From: Firm-04 sp045627405
GTDB taxonomy: Bacteria; Bacillota; Clostridia; Oscillospirales; Ruminococcaceae
Assembly: GCA_045627405.1 (NCBI GenBank)
Contig: JAZQNP010000059.1
Span: forward strand, 1-60,562
Direction: 5' to 3'
DNA length: 60,562 nucleotides
A model generated the notes under the pieces. The model made no database searches and was not told the origin of the DNA. It saw only the letters and a program-made list of their open reading frames with translations. A program made the translations under genes and the position numbers. How positions within the stretch are numbered: position 1 is the stretch's first letter; each line of letters opens with the position of its first letter. Of this stretch, positions 50,371-59,086 are shown one piece after another.

Positions 50371-51873
50371 TTAAGAATCGGCTTCATCCGGCGCATGAAG
50401 TCTGCCATAGGTGATATTGAGCTGCCGGATTTTGGCTTTGAGTTTTTCGGAATAGTCCGCACGCTGCGTCCGCCAGACCCAGTTTCCGCCGAGGGTAGAG
50501 GGCGTATTGATGCGTGCAGAGGGCGGCGCATTGAGGAAATCCTGCAAGGGCGCGATTGCGATGCGGGCAGTGCTTGCCCATGCAGCGCGGAGCATCGCCT
50601 TGGGGATTTGTTTTTCTTTTTTGACCGCGAGATATTCCATTGCGTAGGCGTTTGTTTCCGGTGTGTTGCTCTTGACCCAGCCGCGCAGGGTATGGTTGTC
50701 GTGCGTGCCGGTATAGCAAACGCAGTTAGAGGATGCAAAATTCTGCGGCAGATAAGGGTTCTCCGCACCGCTGTCAAATGCAAATTGCAGCACCTTCATG
50801 CCGGGAAAACCGGTGCGCCGGAGCAGCTTTTCGACGGCAGGCGTGATATTGCCGAGATCCTCTGCGATGACCTGCATCGCGCCGAATTTCTCCTTTGCCG
50901 CTTTCCAGAGTGCATAGTCCGGACCCTTGCGCCATTTGCCGTGTTCCGCGGTTTCCGCGCCGTAGGGGATCGCGTAATAGCGTTCAAAGCCGCGGAAGTG
51001 GTCGATGCGCACGGTGTCATACATATTCAGGACAAATTCGAGTCTGCCAAGCCACCATGCATAGCCGTCTTCTGCCATTGCATCCCAGTTCCAGAGCGGG
51101 TTGCCCCAGAGCTGACCGGTGACGGCAAAGCAGTCGGGCGGACATCCTGCGACGGCAGTGGGCTTTTTGTGTTGATCGAGCTGAAAGAGCTTGGGTTTTG
51201 CCCAGACTTCCGCGCTGTCATACGCCGCATAGATGGGAATATCCCCGATGATGCGGACGCCCTTGCGGTTGGCATAGCTTTTCAGAGCTTCCCACTGTGA
51301 GAAGAAGCAATACTGGACAAAGCAATAGAATTCGATTTCCATTGCAAAGGTTTTCTTGGCGTCTGCAACGGCATCTTTTTTGCAGAGTGCGAGGTCTGGC
51401 TCCCATTCGTACCAGGGCTTGCCGTCGTTCTGCGTTTTGATCGCCATAAACAGGGCATAGTCATTGAGCCATGCCTTGTGTCTGGCGCAGAATTTTCTGA
51501 AATCCGCAGGTTTTTTCCGGGAGAAATTGGCGAACGCAGCCCACAGCACCGGCATGACATGCCGGTAGAGGAGGGAATAGTTGATCTCATCCTGAGCGGT
51601 ATCCCAATCCACGCCGTCATAATCGGCAGGTGTGAGCCAGCCGCGGGCGGCGAGCCGGTCGAAGTCAATCAGATACGGATTTCCGGCAAACGCCGAGCAG
51701 GACTGATAGGGGGAATCGCCGTATCCGGTTGGCGCGAGCGGCAGCACCTGCCAGTAGCGGCAGCCCGCTTCGGACAGATAATCCACAAATTCATATGCCG
51801 CCTGACCGAGTTTGCCGATGCCGTGACGTGACGGCAGAGCCGATACAGGCAGTAAGATTCCGCTTTCCCGCAT
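50371..51873 (-). CDS. malQ: 4-alpha-glucanotransferase (GH77)
   Basis: 500 residues. The disproportionating enzyme that reshuffles malto-oligosaccharides in the cytoplasm. Opening MRESGILLPVSALPSRHGIGKLG, LPLAPTGYGDSPYQSCSAFAGNPYLI, the nucleophile Asp in VRIDHFRGF, the acid/base Glu in QVIAEDLG and the third acid in YTGTHDNHTLRGW are all present. Length is normal for the GH77 class without N-terminal extension. The ATG at 51873 follows a GGAGG site. No promoter was obvious upstream. First gene of a pair with the esterase. Confidence 0.96.
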   Translation of the reverse strand: MRESGILLPVSALPSRHGIGKLGQAAYEFVDYLSEAGCRYWQVLPLAPTGYGDSPYQSCSAFAGNPYLIDFDRLAARGWLTPADYDGVDWDTAQDEINYSLLYRHVMPVLWAAFANFSRKKPADFRKFCARHKAWLNDYALFMAIKTQNDGKPWYEWEPDLALCKKDAVADAKKTFAMEIEFYCFVQYCFFSQWEALKSYANRKGVRIIGDIPIYAAYDSAEVWAKPKLFQLDQHKKPTAVAGCPPDCFAVTGQLWGNPLWNWDAMAEDGYAWWLGRLEFVLNMYDTVRIDHFRGFERYYAIPYGAETAEHGKWRKGPDYALWKAAKEKFGAMQVIAEDLGNITPAVEKLLRRTGFPGMKVLQFAFDSGAENPYLPQNFASSNCVCYTGTHDNHTLRGWVKSNTPETNAYAMEYLAVKKEKQIPKAMLRAAWASTARIAIAPLQDFLNAPPSARINTPSTLGGNWVWRTQRADYSEKLKAKIRQLNITYGRLHAPDEADS

Positions 51874-51947
51874 GGTGATGACCTCCGAATCTCTGAAATA
51901 TCAGGTGTAAAGGGAGCCGTTTTCATCATTTTCTAATTCATTCATTA

Positions 51948-52544
51948 TTAGAATCTGGATATTAGCACAACTCCAATCATTTTTGCATCTTGAATAGCTT
52001 GCTTTGTATATAAACTGTTTGTTATTACAATAGCCCTGTCACATTTGTAATATGATGCTCCGGCGTGCGCCTCTTGAACAGCTTTATTTCCAACCTTGCC
52101 AGCATAGTGTTTGCATTGTATTGCACATTTTTTCCTGTCAGGAGATATTGCCAATATATCAGCTCCGTGATCTCCGCTGCCTCTCGTCACCCTGATATTT
52201 CGATATCCCATAGATTGAAGTTTATTAGCTACATAATACTCATATTGAATCCCAGTCATATCCTGTGTACTGTATGTAACAGATGTATTTAAGATCTTTG
52301 TCTTAGAAGAATTTGAACTTCCGAAAAGATATATTACAGGGAAAATAATGAATATTACAGAATACGCAATAAGAAAACCGGTTTCTTCCGGATAGCATTT
52401 GCGAATAATAGATATAAAAATAAAAGCTGATACGGCAATTAAAACTAATTTAGCAACAAGATTGTTGTTCAAATTAATTTTATGTCTTTTCTTAGTTTCT
52501 TGCAAATCGCAGCAACCATCATTGATATTATCTCGATCATCCAT
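51948..52544 (-). CDS. Membrane-anchored Mrr-type restriction-endonuclease-fold protein
   Basis: 198 residues. A polar N-terminus is followed by two membrane segments (about 31-46 and 56-74). A PD-(D/E)XK domain of the Mrr_cat type comes next: TGIQYEYYVANKLQSMGYRNIRVTRGSGDHGADILAI carries the Asp, and KKCAIQCKHY gives the QxK pair. KAVQEAHAGASYYKCDRAIVITN continues the fold. Such proteins are linked to cleavage of foreign or modified DNA; membrane tethering suggests attack at entry. AGGAG lies six bases before the ATG. The region is visibly AT-richer than its neighbours, suggesting acquisition. It overlaps the small ORF at 52469 by 76 bp. Confidence 0.85.
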   Translation of the reverse strand: MDDRDNINDGCCDLQETKKRHKINLNNNLVAKLVLIAVSAFIFISIIRKCYPEETGFLIAYSVIFIIFPVIYLFGSSNSSKTKILNTSVTYSTQDMTGIQYEYYVANKLQSMGYRNIRVTRGSGDHGADILAISPDRKKCAIQCKHYAGKVGNKAVQEAHAGASYYKCDRAIVITNSLYTKQAIQDAKMIGVVLISRF

Positions 52545-52630
52545 GCGATTCTCCTATCTAATCTAATATGTTCAGACGGCGTCATTTCTGCCCTGATCGC
52601 TTCTAGTTTCGATGCTTCTTCTTCCGACAT
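52469..52630 (-). CDS. Possible small membrane protein overlapping the Mrr-type gene
   Basis: 53 codons from the ATG at 52630 (or 65 from a TTG whose T overlaps the pheT stop, as TTGA). A charged helix (SEEEASKLEAIRAEM) is followed by one hydrophobic span (IAWMIEIISMMVAAI) and a basic end (CKKLRKDIKLI). AAAGG lies only 3-4 bases before ATG 52630, a tight fit. Its 3' half and the first 25 codons of the Mrr-type gene share the same DNA in different frames. Unconfirmed. Confidence 0.4.
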   Translation of the reverse strand: MSEEEASKLEAIRAEMTPSEHIRLDRRIAWMIEIISMMVAAICKKLRKDIKLI

Positions 52631-52662
52631 ATACCTTTGAACTGCCAAAAAGAGAGATGCGA

Positions 52663-55101
52663 TCAACGCTGGGTTGCCTCAAACTGCTTTCCGAGTTCTT
52701 TGAGGATTTTTGCTACAAAGCGATCCACTTCCTCATCGGTGAGTGCGTGGTCATCCGAGCGGAAGAAGAGAGAGAACGCAAGCGATTGCTTGCCCGCTTC
52801 GATCTGTTTGCCCGTATAGACATCGAAGAGCTGCACGCGGTCGAGGGATTTGCAGGCGTTTTTCATAGCCGCTTCGAGGTCTGCGCAGACGACTTCGCGG
52901 CTGACGAGCAGTGCGATGTCGCGCTGTTCGATCGGGAATTTCGGCAGGGCATCAAAGTGCAGCTTCCGGCTGAGATACGGCCGCAGCGCGGTGAGATCGA
53001 GTTCTGCGAGGAACACGGTGTGTTCGGGTGTTTCTGCATCGGCAATCTCATGCGCGAGCAAACCGAGCCAGCCGATTTTGGTGCCGTCGCTGAGCGTGAC
53101 AACTGCGCTCATGCCCGGGTGCAGGAACGGATATTCGGCGGGTTCCTCCGGTTTCCGGTAAGTAAAGGAGAGCCGGAATGCATCTGCGACTGCTTCGAGG
53201 ACGGCTTTGCCGTCAAAGAAATTCAGTTTGCCGCCATCGAAAAGACCGATGCAAAGAGCTTCGCGTTCTTCGGGTTCCTGCGTGGGATGTTCTTCTGCAC
53301 TGTGATAGGTTTTTGCGATTTCAAAGAGTCTGCCCGCATGATTTCCGCGGCGCACATTGCGGATCACAGCATTGAGCATGGAGGGCGCGAGCATGGTGCG
53401 CATGACGGAAAGATCCTCGGTGATCGGATTGAGCAGGCGGATTGCCTGTCTCTGGGGTGCATCCTTGTCAAGGTGCAGCAAATCGAGGTCTTTCTGCGAG
53501 TAGAAAGAGTAATGCACGGTTTCGTAAAGCCCCTGTGCGCAGAGGACATTTTTGAGCTTTACAAGGGTAGCCTGCTGTGCATTTCTGCCGCCGTTGGTGA
53601 CGGCAGCGGCAGCAAGGAAGGTCGGCGTGATATGGTCATAGCCGTACATGCGGATCAGTTCCTCTGCGATGTCCGGTGCATTTTCAATATCCTCGCGGTA
53701 CGCGGGGACAGCGACAGTGAGTGCATCGCCGTCGAGCTTCGGTTGAAAATCGAGATTTGTGAGGATGCGCAGGATTTCGGCATCGGGAATGGTGATGCCG
53801 AGCAGCGCGTTGACTTTTGCGACGGAGACGGTCAGCACTTTGCGAATCGTCGGGTCTGCGACGACTGCTTTGACGACACCGGTCTTTGTGACGGAGCCGC
53901 AGCCGAGTTCTTCGATCAGATGGAGCGCACGCTGCATGCCGAGCTGCGTGGAATATTCATCCACACCCTTTTCATATCGCTGGGAGCTGTCGGAGTGCTG
54001 ACCGAGTGCGCGTGCTGTTTTGCGGACATTGTCGCGCATAAACTTTGCCGATTCAAAGATGACATCGGAGGTATCGTCCTTGATTTCGGAATTCAGACCG
54101 CCCATGACGCCGGCGAGTGCGACGGGTTTTTCGCCGTCACAGATGACGAGATGATTCTCGGTGAGCTTGAATTCCTTTTCATCGAGCGTGACGATGGTTT
54201 CGCCCGCTTTTGCTCTGCGCACGACGATCTGCTGACCTGCGAGATCGCGCAGATCAAAAGCGTGCATGGGCTGACCGATTTCTTTCAGCACATAGTTTGT
54301 GATGTCTACAATATTGGAGATAGAGCGGATGCCGACGAGTGCGAGGCGTCTGCGCATCCATGCGGGAGACTGCCCGATTTTCACATTGCGGACATAGTGC
54401 GCGGAATAGCGCGGGCAGAGATCGGGCGCAAGGACAGTGACCTGAAAGCCGTCGAGCGCGGTATCGTCGGTTTGATAGTCTGTTGCGGGCATTTTGAGCG
54501 TCTTACCCAGTGTCGCAGCGACCTCGCGCGCAATGCCGAGAATGGACTGGCAGTCGGGTCTGTTTGCGGTGATCGAAATATCGAAGAGCCAGTCATCCAG
54601 CCCGACAATCGGCTTAATGTCCGCGCCGACAGGAGCATCCTGCGGCAGAACGAGCAAACCGCAGTATTCCGCACCCGGATAGAGGTCGTCATTGAGGCCG
54701 ATCTCGATGCCGGAGCAGAGCATACCGAAGGATTCAAATCCGCGCAGCTTGCCCTTTTTGATTTTCATAGTGCCTTCGACGGTGACATGGTCTTTTGCAG
54801 TTGCATAGACCTGCGCACCGACCAGCGCGACGGGATATTTCCCGCCCGCCTGTACATTATCGGCACCGCAGCAGATCTGGAAGGTCCCGTGCTGTCCGCA
54901 GTCCACCTGACACACATGCAGATGGGTCTCCGGGATCGGTTCGAGCGATTTTACCTCACCGACGACAACGCCGGAGATCTCCCCGCCGGTCTCGGTAAGG
55001 GTTTCTACCTCAAAGCCGCAGTCGAAGAGCTTTTTTTCCAGCTCCTGCGGCGTTACATCAATTTCAACATATTCTTTGAGCCAACTCAGCGGCACGATCA
55101 T
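52663..55101 (-). CDS. pheT: Phenylalanyl-tRNA synthetase beta subunit
   Basis: 812 residues. N-terminal tRNA-binding OB domain (about 40-150, LKSLEPIPETHLHVCQVDCG), B3/B4 editing region, B5 domain (about 405-470), the catalytic-like core and the C-terminal FDX-ACB domain (about 715-812, PKFPIEQRDIALLVSREV). Full length. The beginning MIVPLSWLKEYVEID is the family start, behind AAAGGAAAT. About 50 bp behind pheS. Confidence 0.98.
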   Translation of the reverse strand: MIVPLSWLKEYVEIDVTPQELEKKLFDCGFEVETLTETGGEISGVVVGEVKSLEPIPETHLHVCQVDCGQHGTFQICCGADNVQAGGKYPVALVGAQVYATAKDHVTVEGTMKIKKGKLRGFESFGMLCSGIEIGLNDDLYPGAEYCGLLVLPQDAPVGADIKPIVGLDDWLFDISITANRPDCQSILGIAREVAATLGKTLKMPATDYQTDDTALDGFQVTVLAPDLCPRYSAHYVRNVKIGQSPAWMRRRLALVGIRSISNIVDITNYVLKEIGQPMHAFDLRDLAGQQIVVRRAKAGETIVTLDEKEFKLTENHLVICDGEKPVALAGVMGGLNSEIKDDTSDVIFESAKFMRDNVRKTARALGQHSDSSQRYEKGVDEYSTQLGMQRALHLIEELGCGSVTKTGVVKAVVADPTIRKVLTVSVAKVNALLGITIPDAEILRILTNLDFQPKLDGDALTVAVPAYREDIENAPDIAEELIRMYGYDHITPTFLAAAAVTNGGRNAQQATLVKLKNVLCAQGLYETVHYSFYSQKDLDLLHLDKDAPQRQAIRLLNPITEDLSVMRTMLAPSMLNAVIRNVRRGNHAGRLFEIAKTYHSAEEHPTQEPEEREALCIGLFDGGKLNFFDGKAVLEAVADAFRLSFTYRKPEEPAEYPFLHPGMSAVVTLSDGTKIGWLGLLAHEIADAETPEHTVFLAELDLTALRPYLSRKLHFDALPKFPIEQRDIALLVSREVVCADLEAAMKNACKSLDRVQLFDVYTGKQIEAGKQSLAFSLFFRSDDHALTDEEVDRFVAKILKELGKQFEATQR

Positions 55102-55154
55102 AGCAGTGATTTCCTTTCTTCAATGAGTCATTTCAGCGGGACGAAGACGCCGGA

Positions 55155-56186
55155 TTATCCGCGGAACTGTTCGAGAACGCGGACATCGGATTCAAACAGC
55201 ATTCTGATATTGGGGATGCCGTATTTGAGCATAGCGATGCGCTCGATGCCCATGCCGAAAGCAAACCCGGTGTAGACATCGGGATCAATGCCGCAGTTTT
55301 CGAGGACTTTGCGGTTGACCATACCCGCGCCGAGGACTTCGATCCAGCCGGTATCCTTGCAGAGGCGGCAGCCGTGGCCGCCGCAGGAGAAGCAGCTGAC
55401 ATCGACCTCAACGGACGGCTCAGTGAACGGGAAATATGAGGGGCGCAGACGGGTTTTGACACCCGCGCCGAAGACATTTTCCGCAAAGACATCGAGCATA
55501 CCCTGCAAATCGCAGAGCGTGATGCCCTTGTCAACGACCAGACCCTCCATCTGCGAGAACATCGGGGAATGCGTTGCGTCGTCATCGGAGCGGAACACCT
55601 TGCCGGGAGAGAGAATCTTGATCGGCGGCTTGGTATTCTCCATGACGCGGATCTGGCCTGCGGAGGTCTGGGTTCTCAGCAGCAGATCCGGCGAAACGTA
55701 GAAAGTATCCTGCATATCGCGTGCAGGGTGATCTTTCGGCGTATTGAGAGCCGTAAAGTTATAGTAATCATTTTCAATTTCCGGGCCTTCAAAGATGGTA
55801 AAGCCCATACCGGCGAAAATATCAATCAGTTCATTTGCAATCAGCGTATTGGGATGCAGCGCACCGCAGGCATGTGCGGAGGCAGGCATTGTGACGTCGA
55901 TCTGCTCTGCGGCATTTTTCTGCGCAAGCTCGGCAGCTTTCAGGCGGGCATCCTGCGCCGTGAAGAAATCGAGAGCCCATGTTTTGAGTTCATTGACGAC
56001 CTTGCCGAATGCAGGACGCTCTTCGGGGGCGAGATCGCGCATATTCTTCATCAAAGCGGAGATCTGACCGGCTTTATTGTCGAGATACTGTTTGCGGAGC
56101 TGATGCATTTCCTGAGAATTGGAAATCGCGGCGGCAGCGGATTGGATTTTTTCCCGCAATGCCGAGATCTGCTCATCCATTTTCAT
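55155..56186 (-). CDS. pheS: Phenylalanyl-tRNA synthetase alpha subunit
   Basis: 343 residues. N-terminal coiled coil (1-90), then the class II core: HPARDMQDTFYV (motif 1 region), KVFRSDDDATHSPMFSQMEGLVVD (motif 2), EPSVEVDVSCFSCGGHGCRLCKDTGWIEVLGAGMV with a Cys cluster, and GMGIERIAMLKYGI (motif 3). The ribosome site is weak (AGAGAGG about 14 bases upstream). The leader from the promoter at 56241-56269 is only about 50-80 nt, too short for a T-box. Confidence 0.98.
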   Translation of the reverse strand: MKMDEQISALREKIQSAAAAISNSQEMHQLRKQYLDNKAGQISALMKNMRDLAPEERPAFGKVVNELKTWALDFFTAQDARLKAAELAQKNAAEQIDVTMPASAHACGALHPNTLIANELIDIFAGMGFTIFEGPEIENDYYNFTALNTPKDHPARDMQDTFYVSPDLLLRTQTSAGQIRVMENTKPPIKILSPGKVFRSDDDATHSPMFSQMEGLVVDKGITLCDLQGMLDVFAENVFGAGVKTRLRPSYFPFTEPSVEVDVSCFSCGGHGCRLCKDTGWIEVLGAGMVNRKVLENCGIDPDVYTGFAFGMGIERIAMLKYGIPNIRMLFESDVRVLEQFRG

Positions 56187-56240
56187 ATTTGAGTTACCGT
56201 CCTCTCTGTGGGATTAAAAATTGGAACAAAGTACTTATAT

Positions 56241-56269
56241 AGTATACCGCAAAACAGGGAGATTGTCAA
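56241..56269 (-). promoter_or_regulatory. Promoter of pheST
   Basis: On the minus strand TTGACA, 17-bp spacer, TATACT. Confidence 0.8.
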
Positions 56270-56311
56270 GCATCGGCACACGGGAAACGGTACATCGGCA
56301 TACTTTTGGGA

Positions 56312-56346
56312 CAAAAAAGAAGCAGACACAAAATGTGTCTGCTTCG
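56312..56346 (-). terminator. Terminator of the cohesin/dockerin gene
   Basis: AAGCAGACAC/GTGTCTGCTT around AAAAT, T run on the minus strand. Confidence 0.85.
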
Positions 56347-56353
56347 GAAATGA

Positions 56354-58330
56354 TTATGAGAGATTGCTGTATGAAGGCGCACCCGCATAGCCGGTCATTT
56401 TCTGCCAGCTTGTTTCGATCTGCGAGGCGGTATCGCTGTAATATCTCAGAATGTATTGTGCATCAATTACGGTGATTTGTCCGTTTCCGTCAACATCGGC
56501 GATTGCGAGCTGTGCCTCGGTGAGGTCAGGCGTGAGCTGAGAGAGGAACGCCGCAGCCGCTTTGAGCGTGAGCAGTGCATCAACAGGCTGAATCACGCCG
56601 TTTCCGTCCACGTCGCCGTATACGCCGACATGCAGTGCGCAGACATAGTCGCTGCCGTTGCTGGTTGCGATGATATTCGCGTCGCCGAGACCGGTTGAGG
56701 TCACAAAGCCGTTCTGATCGACCGTTGCGACAGAAGGATCGGAAGAGGTCCATGTGACATCGCCGTACGCATTGAAGAGGGACAGATTGAAATGCTGATC
56801 GGGACCGGTGAGGGAGTAGCTGGTATAGTTCAGCACAGGCGTGGTATCGTCGGCCACAACAGTAATGGTACCGCCGTAGAAGCTGACATCGTTTGGTATG
56901 AGTTCGTCGGAATCGTCGCTGACATTCCGCAGCACCTCGTTGTGCTTGATCTTTCCGGTTTCGGGATCAATGCCGTCTGTGAAGCTGAACTGATAGGTCG
57001 TGCCTGCCTGCGCATCTTCGGGAATCGTGACCCACATTGCAAACAGCGCGCTGCCGTCCGCTGCCGTGACGTTGTAGCCGGATTTCGGGAGGCAGACAAC
57101 GCAGAAGGGATTCGTGTCGAGGTTGATGGTCATACCTGCTGCATAAGCCCAGTTGCGGGAAGCATCCTCCACATCGAAGCGTCCGGTGAGTCTGGTGTCG
57201 TAGGCGATGTTCACGAGGTACCCGCTGGTGCCGAGATCGCCGTAAACATAAACCGGAACCTCGACTTCTTCACCGGGCTTGCCGCAGACATCTGCGATAA
57301 TATAGTACATGCCGCCGTTTTCGATGGCGTAGTCATCTTCCCAGAGGTCGCCGGAGGGCGGTGCTGTGGTCGATGTGGTGGTGCTGCTGGAAGATGTTGT
57401 GCTTGTGGTAGTTGTGGTGGTAGTAGTCGTTGTGGTAGTCGTGGTTGTGGTGGTTGTGGTGGTTGTGGTGGTTGAAGAAGTCGTAGAGGTTGTAGAAGTT
57501 GTAGAGGTGGTACCGTTTGTATTCGTTGTAGAGGTTGTAGTCGTCGTAGAGGTTGTGGTTGTTGTGGTCGTTGTAGAGGTCGTAGAAGTGGTTGTCGTTG
57601 TAGTCGGTGTGGTGGTGGTTTCCTCTTCGATCACGATGGTCAGCGGGACGGTTGTGAAATCGAGCGGAGCCGCGCTGTCGCCGGAGATGCACTGCGACTG
57701 AGAATAGAGGGTCACACCCTGCGACTGTGCAAGTGCATTGACAAACGGCTCTGTACGCACATCGAATGTATAGGTTCCCGGCTCAGTACCCTGCGGAACA
57801 ACAAGGGTCATTTCCGCAAAAGCATTGGCATAAGCCCAGCTCACATCAGAGGTCCATGCGGTGGTGCCCACTTCGGAGGCAGCATCCGCGTTGAGATCGG
57901 CATCGGAGCTGTACTGCCATGTCAGGTTCATTTTATCGGCAGTAAAGAGGGCAGAAAAAGCAGAAGCAGCATTGCCGCCGGACTGACTGTCGAAGCAGTA
58001 GGGATTGGCATAATCTCCGCCGGAGAGAGAGAAGCCGTAGTTATTCAGCAGACCTTTTTCGTCCTCCTGTCCGTCGTTGATCTGGAATTTGAGCTGGATT
58101 GCATTCACGCCGGGATTGGAGGGAATAAAGACTGAGACAGGAACGGAGACATCGCTTTTTGCGACCGCCTCACCGGTCAGTGTGACGGTGTTGGAGCCTG
58201 CACTTTGGATATCGAAGATCAGAGGTGTTTCATCGTCGGCTGCAAGGGAGGGGAGTACAGCCGTACCGAGCACTGCGGAGGCAGTGACACAGCCGGCAAG
58301 CGCAGCACACAAAAGCTTTTTGAAGCGCAT
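56354..58330 (-). CDS. Secreted protein with cohesin-like modules, Thr linker and dockerin
   Basis: 658 residues. Sec signal ending near PSLA. The first cohesin/CBM-like beta module spans about 33-230 (VSVPVSVFIPSNPGVNAIQLKFQIN...). A poly-Thr/Ser linker follows (about 235-330), then a second cohesin-like module (about 345-485, MYYIIADVCGKPGEEVEVPVYVYG...) and a BIG2-like Ig domain (about 495-570, WTSSDPSVATVDQNGFVT). The C-terminal dockerin (about 571-632) has two canonical loops, GDVDGNGVIQPVDA and ADVDGNGQITVIDA. Having both module types would make it a scaffold adaptor able to join one cellulosome-like complex to another. The start MRFKK follows AAAGGA. Alone in its unit. Confidence 0.85.
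   Translation of the reverse strand: MRFKKLLCAALAGCVTASAVLGTAVLPSLAADDETPLIFDIQSAGSNTVTLTGEAVAKSDVSVPVSVFIPSNPGVNAIQLKFQINDGQEDEKGLLNNYGFSLSGGDYANPYCFDSQSGGNAASAFSALFTADKMNLTWQYSSDADLNADAASEVGTTAWTSDVSWAYANAFAEMTLVVPQGTEPGTYTFDVRTEPFVNALAQSQGVTLYSQSQCISGDSAAPLDFTTVPLTIVIEEETTTTPTTTTTTSTTSTTTTTTTTSTTTTTSTTNTNGTTSTTSTTSTTSSTTTTTTTTTTTTTTTTTTTTTTTSTTSSSSTTTSTTAPPSGDLWEDDYAIENGGMYYIIADVCGKPGEEVEVPVYVYGDLGTSGYLVNIAYDTRLTGRFDVEDASRNWAYAAGMTINLDTNPFCVVCLPKSGYNVTAADGSALFAMWVTIPEDAQAGTTYQFSFTDGIDPETGKIKHNEVLRNVSDDSDELIPNDVSFYGGTITVVADDTTPVLNYTSYSLTGPDQHFNLSLFNAYGDVTWTSSDPSVATVDQNGFVTSTGLGDANIIATSNGSDYVCALHVGVYGDVDGNGVIQPVDALLTLKAAAAFLSQLTPDLTEAQLAIADVDGNGQITVIDAQYILRYYSDTASQIETSWQKMTGYAGAPSYSNLS
57360..57625 (-). 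repeat. Thr-linker microsatellite of the cohesin/dockerin gene
   Basis: GTN/ACN codon repeats encoding (T)n-S-(T)n; slippage-prone in triplets. Confidence 0.8.
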
Positions 58331-58426
58331 AGGACATTTCCTTTCTGTAATGAAAATTATATGCAAACCGCGTGAAAGAGCGGTTATGCCAACGAAGGAG
58401 ATGCGGACGGGACGAAGCGAAGCCGC

Positions 58427-59071
58427 TCATGGTTCCGGCTCATCTGCATTTCTCAGCCCATAGGTCAGGGTGAGCAGACTGTCCGCGAGATACACATTTT
58501 CGACGAGAATGTCGGGGTGATCGAGGTGCAGATCGGCGTGGCTGAAATTCCAGAACGCACGGATGCCGAGCTCAGCGAGCTGCTGCGCGAGTGCAGATGC
58601 GGCAGCTTCCGGCACACAGAGTACCGCAAGCTCCGGCTGCTCCTGATGACAGAATCCCGCGAGTGTATCGGTGTGGTGAACCGGCATACCGGAAATATCT
58701 CTGCCTGCAACAAAGGGGTTTGAGTCAAAGAGTCCGATCAGTTCACAGCCGCACTGGGGAAAATTGACATGGCTTGCGATGGCTCTGCCGAGGTCGCCAA
58801 GCCCGATCAGAATCGTTTTGCGGTGTGCGGAAATGCCGAGAATCTGACCGATCTCATCGCGGAGAGCAGCGACATTATACCCATACCCCTGCTGACCGAA
58901 TCCGCCGAAGCAGTTCAGATCCTGCCGAATCTGCGAAGCCGTCAGTCCCATCTGGGCAGACAGCTCCTTGGACGAAATGCGGGCGATGCCGCGATCGGCA
59001 AGCTCACCGAGGAATCTGTGGTATCTTGGAAGCCGCCGGATCACAGAAGACGAGATCTCCTGCCTTGCCAT
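58427..59071 (-). CDS. rex: Redox-sensing repressor Rex
   Basis: 214 residues. N-terminal winged helix (about 1-80, RISSKELSAQMGLTASQIRQDLNCFGGFGQQGYGYN) and a Rossmann domain with ILIGLGDLGRAIASH, then FDSNPFVAGRDISGMPVHH, and a C-terminal domain-swapped helix. Rex senses NADH/NAD+ and represses fermentation genes. AAGGAGG lies ten bases before the ATG, 15 bp behind the isocitrate dehydrogenase gene, so the two are likely co-transcribed. No Rex-type operator was noticed nearby. Confidence 0.95.
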   Translation of the reverse strand: MARQEISSSVIRRLPRYHRFLGELADRGIARISSKELSAQMGLTASQIRQDLNCFGGFGQQGYGYNVAALRDEIGQILGISAHRKTILIGLGDLGRAIASHVNFPQCGCELIGLFDSNPFVAGRDISGMPVHHTDTLAGFCHQEQPELAVLCVPEAAASALAQQLAELGIRAFWNFSHADLHLDHPDILVENVYLADSLLTLTYGLRNADEPEP

Positions 59072-59086
59072 TCGGAATGCGCCTCC

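Noticed and set aside
56187..56264. T-box riboswitch before pheST
   Set aside because: The leader from the -10 box to pheS is too short and shows neither a T-box sequence nor an antiterminator.
57366..57701. Poly-Val plus-strand frame (also 11918-12229)
   Set aside because: Complement of ACN threonine linker codons; no ribosome site.
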